From contig JAAAJB010000386.1 of assembly GCA_016098155.1 (NCBI GenBank), forward strand, positions 1 through 33,751: a stretch of 33,751 bases of DNA. The letters run 5' to 3'. Below are positions 20,638 through 32,174 of this stretch, in pieces (within the stretch, counting starts at the first letter, position 1; every line of letters begins with the position of its first letter). Both the position numbers and the translations under genes were made by a program. The notes beneath the pieces are model-generated. The model was not told the origin of the DNA, made no database searches, and saw only the letters and a list, made by a program, of their open reading frames with translations. The stretch comes from Actinomortierella ambigua (taxonomy: Eukaryota; Mortierellomycota; Mortierellomycetes; Mortierellales; Mortierellaceae).

Positions 20638-20979
20638 CCATTTAAAAAAAAAAACAATTAAAGGATGAGTCACTCTGCAAGAACACAAGAAAGAAAGAAT
20701 AGGAAACATGAGCTCTCTGATAATTAGATCCTGTCCAAAGGGCACTTTTCAGCATGACCGTTTACCTTTGGAGTTTACAATCCTGTATATTCATCAAAAT
20801 GCCGATGTTTTGGTTATTGGCGCCATATGGTCGCAAGTGTGCAACATTTGTTATCTTGCGACACTCTAAAAGAGACACACACTTTTTTGTCGTGCCCCTG
20901 ATCAAATTCACGTAGCACAATATGGGGACTTTATATTCCCAGCCCATTTTTTGCGACCCAGGGATGACCCCCACCTTGT

Positions 20980-21180
20980 CACAACTGGAATACGCTATTT
21001 GCCCGAGTGCTCTTAGTGTACAGACTTCCGAAGCTTAAACCTGGGAGATTCTCCAACGTGACACAATGAAATGCGCACATTTGCCCGAATGCTCTCAGCG
21101 CAAACTTCCGAATCCCAACAGCCCTGAGAGAATCAACACTGGAATGCGCCATTTGCTCACAGGCTCTCAATACAGGGGGT
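20980..21180. repeat. Degenerate tandem direct repeat, ~75-82 bp units, about 2.5 copies
   Basis: Units begin near 20980, 21062 and 21137. Each starts with CACAA/CACTGGAATACGC-like sequence, followed by an (A/C)TATTTGCCCGA-like block, GTGCTCTTAG/ATGCTCTCAG and, in the first two, ACTTCCGAA. The last unit is cut short near 21180. Copies have clearly diverged. It might be the remnant of a minisatellite or of a mobile element. Confidence 0.65.
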
Positions 21181-21413
21181 TACGCTAGTACCTTTCGTGT
21201 TTGATAACACCTCTTACAACCGCCCAATTTTCCGTTGCCTGGGAAATCTGTGACCAGACAGTTAGCTGTTGTGCAACAGAAGCATGAGACCAATCTCATT
21301 GCTCGCCATTCTCCTCCCCTCCCCCTTCGCCTCGTATGCTCTACCCTGCCCCAATCTTCTTTGAATTAAACACCGTGGGAGTTGAGGCGTTTTTTTTTCG
21401 CGTAGAAAAATGG

Positions 21414-21421
21414 ATAAAAAG
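21414..21421 (+). promoter_or_regulatory. TATA-like element of M15-like copy 2
   Basis: ATAAAAAG lies 77 bases before the ATG at 21491 and is followed by a C/T-rich leader. Copy 1 has a similar ATTAAAAAGG at a comparable distance. Confidence 0.4.
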
Positions 21422-21490
21422 AGACCTCTCCACCACCTTCTTTTTCACCACCACCACTCCTCCTTTTGGCGTTCTTACCCACAAGATAAC

Positions 21491-21964
21491 ATGCACGTCT
21501 CCTTCTCGACCATCCTCGGCGCTCTTGGAGCCATGGCTTTGATCGCTACCGCTGCCGCCGGAGGCACCCCTCTCTCGCAGGCTCAAGCTGAGGCGCGTCT
21601 GAAGCCCAACGGTATCACGGCCTCGTCCACGGGTGGCTGCACGAACAAGAACAACCCCAAATGCACTTCCTACCAGGGTATCTTGTCCGGTACGGTCGAA
21701 GCTGTCATCACGCTCAAGAAGGCTAGCGGTTGCTCTGCCCTGGTCATCACCGGCGGTACAGAGACTGGACATGGCAGTGGTAGCGGAAAAAGCCACGCCA
21801 ACGGCTACAAGGTCGATCTGCGCAAGATGGCATGCTTGAACAACTACATCAAGTCGACCTTCACCAAGATCGGCAACCGTGGTGACGGCTACCCACAGTG
21901 GAGGGCTGCCTCGGGCAACATCTACTGCGACGAGGGCAACCACTGGGACATTGTTATCATCTAA
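21491..21964 (+). CDS. Small secreted M15/hedgehog-type zinc peptidase-like protein, copy 2
   Basis: A single exon of 157 aa, with the same architecture as copy 1: signal peptide (STILGALGAMALIATAAAGG), CTNKNNPKCTSYQGIL, SALVITGGTETGHG, the zinc motif SHANGYKVDL and C-terminal CDEGNHWDIVII. All putative zinc ligands (His, Asp, His) and the glutamate are kept. From the signal peptide to GTVEAVI the DNA is close to identical to copy 1, mostly with silent changes, which points to a fairly recent tandem duplication. An in-frame ATG at 21410 would add 27 residues ahead of the signal peptide. That stretch overlaps the TATA-like site and leader, so the later ATG is preferred. Function as for copy 1. 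Confidence 0.75.
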   Translation: MHVSFSTILGALGAMALIATAAAGGTPLSQAQAEARLKPNGITASSTGGCTNKNNPKCTSYQGILSGTVEAVITLKKASGCSALVITGGTETGHGSGSGKSHANGYKVDLRKMACLNNYIKSTFTKIGNRGDGYPQWRAASGNIYCDEGNHWDIVII

Positions 21965-23307
21965 TGCCAGAGTGTAGCAGATATATTAGCACGCTGTTAG
22001 ATGTCATGATGACTGAACACGATTCATTATTGCTCCAAAGATTTTTGGTCTAACCACCTGATGGTTGGCATTTTCCCCAATTCGCTGAGTGTTTCATGAG
22101 GTCCAAGCAGTGATGCGATTACACCAGCGCGGCACTGCATTTTCTCTTACAGCGCAACGGTTTCCGAAGAACCGGCTTTAAAAAATTAAGCCGAGACTTT
22201 CTCGTCACCATACACATCAGCCCCCTCGATACCAAGGATCGCCAGCTTCTTTACGTCCTTGTACCACTGATCACAGAACCATTGGTGGATTAGGCAGGAC
22301 GAGAGGTAAGAGTGAGCACAGATTAGAATGCAGATGCAACGATGTCCTGACCTACATAGCCATGTAAACTGCTACTTACGGCCCTTAGTTTGACATAGAC
22401 ATTTGTGTACTACTCAGGCTTGGGCGCCGCAAGTCCTTCATAATTATCTCCAGTTTTTCCAGTTCTCATCGTATCGTCCTTGTCGAAGTCACCTTGAGAG
22501 AAGCCGTTGCCGCTGTAAACAAGGTATTGGTACTCCAACAGATCAAAGAAGTCCTAACCATTGCCGCCTTTTGCACCCAACGAAAACAGGGGGGTCGGAG
22601 TTAGAACACGATTGACTGGCTTGTTTTGCACCACTCCGAGCTATCGAAACCTGCTCTGGTCACGTCTCCTTCGAGACCTCAAGTACTTCGGGCTCAATTA
22701 TGTGCCGCTGACTCTCCTCATCGTCGTCCATTTCGCCATCGCCAGTTTCGCCTATGTTAGAAAAATCGTCAGGAAAAGCATCCCCTTCGTCTCCATCGTC
22801 GTTTTCAGCCCTTCCTCTGTTGTCTTCGGCTGTCTCGGCGTTGGTGGCCGCCTGTTCGCCCTGCTTTCTTCGTTTTCCTTTGCAAGAAGAGGCAGCTGTC
22901 TCTGTTTTGGAAACCGCCAGCTCGTGCCGCTTTCCCGCGTTTGCTTTTTGCTTTTGCGAGGAAGAAGGGCAGTGAGATCCGAAAAGGACTCTAGCTTCAT
23001 CTAAGGTGCTTTGGTTGTCCGCTGTCTGCCGAGTAGACGATTGATGTTCGATGCACACACCCAACGCCTCCACGCCAACCTCACGATAGCATCGTTTTCA
23101 CTTTCCTTTCCCAGGTCTCGCCTGTTGTTGCGCAAACACCCTCGCATGAGTCACACACTCACCTGCAACCTTGGGTTCCTGGAGAGAGAACCATGAAAAT
23201 AAAATCGCCCACCCATTTTCCTCATCGCTCAACAGCTTCCTGATTTCTCTTCCATCCCTGTTTCCCACCCTCTCATACTTTGACCACTGTTCCCTCTCAA
23301 AGCACAA
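21965..23307. other. Gene-poor region between M15-like copy 2 and the third relative
   Basis: It contains the remains of an unidentified minus-strand coding sequence (about 22186-23090, listed separately) and nothing else I can support. Promoter-like AATAAAAT and a C/T-rich leader precede the gene at 23308. Confidence 0.4.
22186..23090 (-). pseudogene. Fragments of an unidentified, probably broken gene
   Basis: Three open stretches on the minus strand look coding but do not join cleanly. The first (about 23090-22663) encodes a basic then acidic segment, with CKGKRRKQGEQ followed by ENDDGDEGDAFPDD and GEMDDDEES, but no ATG opens it. The second (22553-22380) begins after a TTAG acceptor-like site and encodes FFDLLEYQYLVYSGNGFSQG and DKDDTMRTGKTGDNYEGLAA. 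It has an in-frame TAG (22412-22410) before a GTAAGT donor-like site. The third ends at 22186 and encodes CDQWYKDVKKLAILGIEG and ADVYGDEKVSA. Codon choice and the paired splice-like sites argue for a former gene; the internal stops argue that it is decayed. I do not recognise the family. Confidence 0.35.
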
Positions 23308-23628
23308 ATGATCGGCATTTTTCTTACTCCCTTTGTCACCCTTGGTGCCATGGCCATGCTCACCACCGTTTCATCCTGGCACATCGAAACCCCGCGAGCT
23401 CAAGCAGAGCCAAACCCGGTAGTCAACAATGTCTACGTCGTGCCAACGGTCCCTGGTGCGGTTTCTTTTAGCCATTGGTGTGTCTCCGACAATGGCGTCG
23501 GATCGTGTAATAAATTGGCGATTGCTATTTGTCACGTTCACTATTCCAACGGATTCAAGGCGGATTGCAACACATACCTTGCTGGGACCGACTTTCGCCC
23601 AAATTCCGGCAATTTCGTAACGCGATGA
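23308..23628 (+). pseudogene. Shortened, apparently frameshifted relative of the M15-like genes (or small secreted protein)
   Basis: An open frame of 106 aa starting with a signal peptide (FVTLGAMAMLTTVSS) that resembles those of the two M15-like proteins; AQAE follows at the same place. The middle differs, but NGFKADCNTYL lines up with NGYKVDL...CLNNYI, with the zinc-site histidine displaced by one residue. About 18 residues are missing before SGN. After SGN the frame runs to a stop at 23626. In the +1 frame the DNA from 23621 still resembles the DEGNHW codons of copy 2 and then hits TGA where the tryptophan would be. I read this as a decaying third paralogue. It could instead be expressed as a new small cysteine-containing secreted protein of 106 aa, because the frame is open and has a leader. 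Confidence 0.5.
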
Positions 23629-23816
23629 AGACAACCATTGAGATGCTTTTATTTATTGATGCATAAAAAAAGTGCCGTTACTCATCCCTCCCTCTCTTGC
23701 ACCTTTAAGAGTAGTTGCACAATAACACATTTAAACCAATTCACACGGAAATTGGAACATGTAAAAAAATAAAGAACAGGAGATAGTGGTATATTCAGTG
23801 CCAAGATGAGATCCTA

Positions 23817-25062
<1,246 letters not shown>

Positions 25063-27878
25063 ATGTCAAATACACCTACAACTGAGAGGAGACCGGCCAA
25101 AAGACTCAAGCACGACAAACCTCCTCCTGCCGCTATGCCTGCTCCTGCTTCACACCGGACAGCGAGCTTTACTGCTGGCATCCCCACCCCACCTCCCACC
25201 ACAGGCTCCCTGCCACGAAGAGACTCTTTCCCCTTTCGGCCCAAGCGCACAACCCCTCGCCTCGGCAGGACAGCTCGCTCAAGGGCTGCAAAGAAGTCAA
25301 AGACAACGACTTTGGATCCATTTGGCGAGCATACTGCAGAGTCTGGGGTAGAACATGGTATGCCCCCCAAATCAACTTTCAATTGGCGAGGACAGTGTAC
25401 TCTCAAGACCAGCTTCATTGACCGGTATTCGTAAACCGTTCCCCTCATCTTTTTTTTTATAACTAGCAATCATCAAAGACAAACAGTACTTTGAGTTTCT
25501 ACGATGGCTCAAGGCACAAGGTTGCCCAAAGACAAAGCTCACTCTTGCCGAGTTCTCGAGTATGTGTGGAACCCTGGAGAGGTCGAGGACAAGATGGAAC
25601 AATCCAATAGAAACTGGCGTTATCAGAGCCAATAGAATCACTAATGAGATCGCTTTGTCGCATGGCTTTTTCCTTCTTTCTTTCTTTATTTCTTTCCCGA
25701 TAGATACTGGACGTGGTATGATGGCTACAAAGGACATTAAAGTACGTGGAACCTTCTCTTTTTCCAATATCTTTTCGACCCCCCCCCCCAATTTCCTCGT
25801 TTTGTCGCGCATCCTCTCCAGCTCATCTCAGGACAACCACATGCCATGATGCGTGAGAACACACAAACAAAAAGAGAGCATAGTTCATCTAACCACGCTA
25901 TACAATCTCTTTCTTATCATACGACAAAAATTCCAGGCTGGCGAGGTGATTGTTCAGGTGCCTGAGAAGAACTTGGTGACAATGAAAGGACTCCAGACTG
26001 TCTATGGCTCTCGCATCTCAAGGTACAATTGTGGGACCTGTCCCCGACCCCGTCCCTCATTTTTATTTTTTCTCCCTCTCTTTCTGGAGAGGCCTCTTTG
26101 ATCCACAATATGTCATCACAATGCTGACCTTTTTTTTCCCTCCTTGATGCAGATTCGGCAAGAAATTGGGCTCGCATATGTTTATCGCCTTGCACATCGC
26201 GTTGCTTGTCCAGATGCGTGAAAAGTCTGGCTGGCTTCCCTACCTTCGAATGCTTCCGACAAAGTTTGACACCATGCCCGTTAGATACCCGGAGGATCTC
26301 CTAGAGTTCCTACCTCCCAATGCCAAAGGTATGTCATCTTCAGTGTTTGTCATTTTTTTTCTTGCCTTTGAATATCGTTTTAAGTATGAACCTCATGAGT
26401 AACCATTTTTTTTTTTCATCCAACTAGTCCATGTTGACAAGCAGAAGCAGAAAATCACGAGTGATTACAAACTGGCTCTTGAGTTTTTGCAGGCAAACAG
26501 TGACCTTCTCAACAAGCCGCTGACATATGAGGAATACGAATGGGCTTGGCTGGTCGGTACGTTCAGGACATTATCGAATGTTCAGTTGGGTGTGGATCGA
26601 GGACGCTTTCAAAGTTCTCTTTTTTTTTTTGGAGAGGTCATTCTTGAGGGTAACCTTTCATAGGATTCTAACAAAACACCAATCCCCATCAACCAATAGT
26701 CAATACTCGTTGCATTTACTTGGATGCCAAGAAACAGGACAGTGCGGACAATATTGCTCTGGCGCCCATGCTCGACTTTCTCAATCATACCCATGAGGCT
26801 AAGGTAAGTTGTTCTGTCCTCTCTACATTTGGCTCTGCCAAACTCTTTAGTGTAAGATACTTTCTCTTCCACACACAGCAATTAACATTCGCACGTGCCT
26901 TCAATACGTTGTCATGTTAGACTGAAGGGCGATTTGATAACAAGACAAAAGCATACCACATCAAAACCCTGCTTCCATACAACAAGGGTGCACAGTGTAT
27001 GATCAACTATGGTCCGCACGACAATTGCTTTATTCTAGTGGTAAGTCTGTTGCGTGTTTTATTGTTGGAAAGACGCATCATGCAATGAGTATAATAATTT
27101 AAAACATTTTTTTTCAAAAAAAAAAAAAAAACTTTTTGGGGTAACTCTTCGATAGGAATACGGATTCGTAACACCCATGAATCCGTACAACTACGTCTCG
27201 GTGGATAGTGCTTTCTTGAACTTGACCATCCCAGGCGAGAGTGCTGCAGCAAAGAAAGAGAAGCTAGAGCTGTTGGACATGGCAGGCTATCTTGGGTATG
27301 GCAGTCTCCTTGTTTACGAAAATGGGCATCAATTCGCCAACAATGGAGTTGACTCACTCATCCAATTTTTTTATTATTATTGTTCTTATTCTCGTTCGTA
27401 GAGACTATGTTTTCCACAAGGACGACGTCTCATTCCGGTTACTAGCAGGCTTGAGGTTACGACTCATCAATCCCTTCAACACATCATCGGCTACAACTCA
27501 ACTGGCGATCTCCCGTTGGCATAGTGTGGTGAATGGCGAGCTGGAGCAAGTGAGCGATGAAAACGAGCGCCTTGTACGAGTGTACCTTGAGAAACTTTGC
27601 AACGATATTCTTGCCGATACCAAGAAGGCGCTCGCGGCACTGGTAAGTTGTTGAGAAATGGAATTGCCATGAGGATCGGGGGAAGAGGGGGCCTTTTTAA
27701 TTCCTTCGTGCTCACATGGGTAGATCATTAATTTTTTTTTTCTTTTTACTTTGCTTTCACTTTTCAGGCTCGCAAGAAGACGACGTTTTCTGTCATGCAC
27801 CTGCAGCAAATCTGGATAGAGACGCGTGACATTGTTCTTTCGATTGTTGATAAGATTCATAGAAACGAGGAACTCTAG
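25063..27878 (+). CDS. SET-domain lysine methyltransferase (SETD4/RKM-like)
   Basis: Eleven exons: 25063-25357, 25467-25559, 25704-25741, 25937-26022, 26153-26328, 26428-26556, 26700-26803, 26921-27040, 27156-27295, 27402-27642, 27768-27878; 510 aa, all GT-AG and phase-consistent. Residues 1-~95 are a basic, Pro-rich extension with a likely nuclear signal (RRPAKRLKHDK). The SET domain follows: NTGRGMMATKDIKAGEVIVQ (SAM site), APMLDFLNHTHEAK (Asn301-His302), CMINYGPHDNCFILVEYGF (Tyr337 and Asn342, catalytic/SAM region). The last ~150 residues match the helical substrate-binding domain of the Rubisco-LSMT/SETD class. Relatives (SETD4, SETD3, yeast Rkm1-4) methylate ribosomal, histone or actin residues; the target here is unknown. 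The 38-nt third exon is fixed by phase and by the GRG motif it carries. Confidence 0.88.
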
Positions 27879-27976
27879 ACAGAAAACCTCCCACGCATCT
27901 TCTTGTACTTGTAGTATTCATTCCATATAAATCTTCGCACGCGTTGAGACGTTGAAAGAAGCGAATTTAATGATTA

Positions 27977-29547
27977 CTAGTTGGGGAACCGAACAACTTG
28001 ATCCAAAGTGTATCCCATAGATCCCAAAAGGCCCTTGATGGGAGCGCGTCCTGACAATCCTGGAGATCCCGCAATGTGGTTGATCATGCTAATCACAGAG
28101 AAATGAAAGGGACGTAGGCCACATAGAGAGAGAGAGAAAAAAACAAAGAAAAAGAAGAAATGGTTAGAGAAGACATCTAAGCAACATTTAGTTCCAAGGA
28201 GGCAAGAAAAAAAAATAGAGAGATTGGGCTTACGTCTCTGGTCCGCAAACAAGGATGACAGACGTATTGTCGAAGGAGTCTTGTGCCTCGCCCTCCGCTG
28301 CTGCGACGGGACTCACGGGCGCGGGGAGCACGCCCTCAATAAGGCTTCGCTGAACAAAGCCAATGGGTCCTTGCCAAGACGAAGCCTGCTCTTCCGGTGC
28401 ATCATCGACCGTGTACACGACCTTGAAACGGCTGGGGTATTTCTTCGCCAGTTGATCCAGCTCCTCCTTGAAATACAGCTCTTCGGGTTCCCGAGCAGCG
28501 AAAACGAGCGTGAGACGCGTCCTGTTCGTCGAGCTGTTCAACGCCGTGTGGATGATGGGCAGGAATGCTGTAACACCGGTTCCACCAGCAATCTTGAGAC
28601 GTACAGCGAGGTATTTTCCAGAAGAGCGACAAAGAGTCGTGTTAAAAAATGAATGAACATACCTCTCCTTCTAGCCTTTACTTTTCCTGTTTTTTCTTTT
28701 TTTTTTTTTTTTTTCTTGAGGAATTTACCATGCCAATTTCATCCCACTTTTCAAGCTCTGGCTCACTCGCTGGCCAAATGACGACTGGTCCGCGCATCTC
28801 AATCTTCGCGCCAGGTCGAGCAGCGTGCAAGAAGCGCGACACCTGGCCCTCACTGTAGCGCTTGATCAAGAACTGGATCTTGGTAGTAGCAGTAGTCGTT
28901 GTCGACTGGGCCTCCATCTCGCTAGAAGCAGATGGATTCTGTTGTTGTGCATCGACTGAGGGCGACGACGACGACAATGATGTAGGCCAGGTATGGATCG
29001 GCGTATAGGCGCGCATGGCCTGGATCTGGTCATCCTTAATATAGATCGCCGACGTGATCGGGATCTCGCAAGGCTCGGGCAGCTCAAACTCAAAGAGCGA
29101 GGTATGGGTCGATACCTTTGTCACGCTCTTGAGCAAGATCGGCGTCCACCTTTCCGTGTTGAGACCTCCTGTCGATGAGATGAACGGGTTCCAGGCAGGC
29201 GACCCCGGCTTTTGGTACTGATACACATACGCCCCGATACCAATGGCCGTCGCCGCCAGGAACGTGAGCATGTTGGCAGTCCGGTTGGTCGGCTTTGGTG
29301 GTGGAGTGGACTGGGCGTGTTGTTGTTGCGCACTGGCCCGCTGCTGATCTGGCTTCTTGGGTGGGATCGTGGAAGGGCGCCCACCGGAGGTAAAACGGCG
29401 CGTGGTGGCCCAAGAGGGAGACGAAACAGGGCTGTTCATGCGGTTGCGAGCAATGACGAGGTTCATTCGAGCGCCCATGCGACTCGCGCAGACTGATGGA
29501 ATGCGCGAGTGGTGAGCGCTGAACATCAGCATGGTCCCTCTCAGCAT
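27977..29547 (-). CDS. CYC2-like mitochondrial FAD/NADH oxidoreductase
   Basis: Three exons (minus): 29547-28729, 28592-28234, 28088-27977; 429 aa. The N-terminus is Arg/Ser-rich without acids (mitochondrial presequence). One membrane segment follows at about 93-111 (MLTFLAATAIGIGAYVYQY). The ferredoxin-reductase-like FAD domain has RAYTPIHT (179-186) and EGQVSRFLH (233-241). The nucleotide domain has MIAGGTGVTAFLPII (from about 273) and ILVCGPET near the end. One membrane anchor plus b5-reductase-type domains fits Cyc2 of the inner mitochondrial membrane, which supports haem attachment to cytochrome c. A generic mitochondrial cytochrome-b5 reductase is the alternative. Between the two FAD motifs is a low-complexity Ser/Gln/Thr insertion (about 187-222). 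It converges with the SET gene, 98 bp apart. Confidence 0.8.
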
Positions 29548-30159
29548 GGCGGCTTTCCTGTGTGTGGGGACTTGACGCGGGAAGTAAAGTGCTTCTTGCT
29601 GAAGGCAACAAATGGGACTGCCTTTTTTCCCAAGTGTAAATGTATCAGTTTTGAGATACTTTAGCTACTCGCGGTTAGACAAACTGGTGCATGGTGTGTT
29701 CTCTATTAAGCGTAGAGGAGACATGCGCAGCATTGGTGAAGCTGGGGAGCATAGCAGCAGCTGAGTATTAATGTGCAAGCACTGTCTAGACTACCTACTG
29801 GGACAAGACACGCTGTGCTTGTTAAAGACACCGAATGCCCTCTCCGGGTATAACAACCGTATCATCGGAAGGACACACTATCAACCAAACTTGGGTGCAC
29901 GCCTGCTTTACCCAACCAATAATAATGTATACAATTCACTGTCTCTACTAGATCTACTAGGAGCGAGGAACCCTTCAATCCTTGGGAGTCAAAGGATATA
30001 CAATGCTCCATTACTTTTTTTTATTGGCGCTGGGACGTCGCGATTGTTGCGGGACTGCTTTTGAAACCCGGCCTCTCACTTTTTCTCCCTCCAAAAAAAC
30101 GATTTGCTCGAAACCGCAGTACTTTTTCGTTCACCTCTCCCCATTCAATCAAGTTCAAG
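29548..30159. other. Divergent promoter region between CYC2-like and JJJ1-like genes
   Basis: 612 bp between opposed start codons, without a supported gene. A short open frame (about 29771-30064) has no recognisable motif. T-rich and C/T-rich tracts (30065-30150) form the leader of the J-protein gene. Confidence 0.5.
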
Positions 30160-32174
30160 ATGCGGATTTGTCATTATGTCATTCTCGGGGTGGAAAGAAC
30201 CTCCTCGGAGACTGACATTAAGAAAGCATACCGCCGTAAAGCTCTGGAATGGCATCCAGGTAAGCTTTGCTGAACGGTTGTGAAGACACCTGAAAAAAAT
30301 TTTATATGTGTGTTGTGAGTGTCCATATGTTGGTAGAGAAAAACCACGACTCAATCTCATATGTGCAACTCTTTTTCTAGATAAAAACCACCATCGGACA
30401 GAAGAGGCCACCAAGCACTTTGCTTTAATCGCCGAGGCATATGAGGTCCTGATGGATCCTCAGGAGCGTGCCTGGTACGACTCGCACAGAGACGCGATCC
30501 TTCGCGGAGGTAAGTCGGGTACCCAAAAGAAGAGGAAAAGCTCCCAAGGCACTATTTACCCTTTTTACTTACCTCTCTCTCTTCATCTTTCGCTTCAATC
30601 TACCGCTCGCTATAGACGAGCGAGGAGGAGACCAATCCGAGACAGTGGCAGGAACGACGGCAGCAGATCTGCTCAAGTTCTACAGTGGATCCGCCTACAA
30701 AGGATTCAAGGATACCAGCACGGGCTTCTTCGCCGTGTATCGCAACCTGTTCCAAAAGCTTGCCGAGGAAGAGCAAGAGGCTGTTGAGTTAGCCGGCAAC
30801 GGCGATGGTGGTGCCAACTACCCATCGTTCGGTGGTAGTGCTTCCCCATATGAAAGCACCACAGGCGAGGCTGACGTCAAACAGTTTTACAACGCCTGGC
30901 TCAAGTTTTCAACCGCAAAGTCCTTCGCGTGGTGCGACAAGTACCGCCTGTCCGAGGCTCCCGACCGACGAGTGCGCCGAGTCATGGAAAAGGAGAACAA
31001 GAAGCTGCGTGATGCGGCTCGCAAGGAGTTTAATGATACTGTCTTGGTAAGAAGTACAATCCTTCACCCTGTTGTTTGTATGTCATCAAATCAGTAACAA
31101 CCTATTAATAATGCGTTACGTCTTCTTTTTGCGCCATTCTTTTTTTTTGGTTCTTAATCGATGTAGTCACTTGCGGCCTACATCAGAAAGCGTGATCCCC
31201 GATATGCCACGTACGTGGAGGAGCAAAAGCAAAAACAGGAGGCCATTCAGGCCGAGGTCAAGGCTCGCGCCGGACGAGAGAAAGAGAGACTGAGGGCCCT
31301 GGCTGCCGAATTTCAAGAGCAGGCCTGGGCCCGTGCAGATGAGGAAGAGGAGGAGGAAGACGATGAAGGGGATGAGGATGGCGAGGAGATTGAAGAAGAG
31401 TTTGAGCATGCGTACGAGTGCATCCTCTGCGACAAGTACTTCAAGAGCGAGCGCGCATGGAAGAACCACGAGAAGAGCAAAAAACATCTCAAGGCTGTCG
31501 AAGAGCTTCGGGAAGAGATGATTGATGATGAGAACGCTCTGGCAAGTGGTAATATGTGGTCCCTGGACGACACAGAAGATGCATTGCAAGCAGAAGATGG
31601 TGTCGAGGACGACGACAACAACAACAGACCAGCGCAGACCCTGCAGCAAGAGAACGAGGAGGAGGAACAAGAAGAGGAAGCCCCATCTCTACCGGCGCTC
31701 AAGTCCAAGAAGAACAAAAACAAGAAAAAGAAGACCATGGCGGCTGTCGGGAACGATTTGTTTGCCGAGGATGATCTCGAGCAATTGGAGCAAGACGGAC
31801 TAGCGGATCTTTTGGACTCTGTTCGGCTTTCGACTCGGCCCAAAGGTGTCTCCGCTGCCTCTATCCTCGACGACGCCGACATGAACACACCGGGCTCTTC
31901 AGCGCCCATGTCTCGAGCAGAGTCGCCAGAACATGCCGAGACGCCCAAGGCCAAACTGAGTGGCAAGGCGAAGAAGAAGGCTCGGCAAGAGTTGGCGGCA
32001 CAAAAGGCGCTCACTTGCAACGTATGCCAGCAGGAGCACAAGACACGGAACGAGCTGTTTGCACATATCAAGACGACAGGACACGCGCTTGCGCCAGGGA
32101 TGGAAGGGTTCGAGAGTGACGAAGAAGCTGCATCGGGCAAGGGGGGAAAGAACAAGAAGGGCCGTCGGAAATAA
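30160..32174 (+). CDS. JJJ1: JJJ1/DNAJC21-type J-domain zinc-finger protein (60S biogenesis)
   Basis: Four exons: 30160-30259, 30381-30509, 30616-31046, 31167-32174; 555 aa. The J domain fills the first ~66 residues ([23 protein letters not shown], then [23 protein letters not shown] without a gap). The HPD motif is split by intron 1 between Pro and Asp. Next comes the family region [20 protein letters not shown] and FNAW-like [29 protein letters not shown] and a Glu/Lys/Arg-rich coiled coil. Then follow an acidic tract and C2H2 finger 1 (CILCDKYF...HEKSKKH, from about 305). After a long charged linker with a KKNKNKKKK block comes C2H2 finger 2 (CNVCQQEH...HIKTTGH, from about 503), with a basic end. 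Jjj1 acts with Hsp70 in releasing export factors from late 60S particles in the cytosol. Confidence 0.95.

Larger units (their letters stand above)
20638..21490. other. Intergenic between the two M15-like genes
   Basis: No gene is supported. It holds an A-run after copy 1, a degenerate direct repeat (20980-21180) and a TATA-like site near 21414 for copy 2. Confidence 0.5.

Noticed and set aside
20980..21180. CRISPR-like array
   Set aside because: Repeats are diverged, long and without regular unique spacers, and the genome is eukaryotic.
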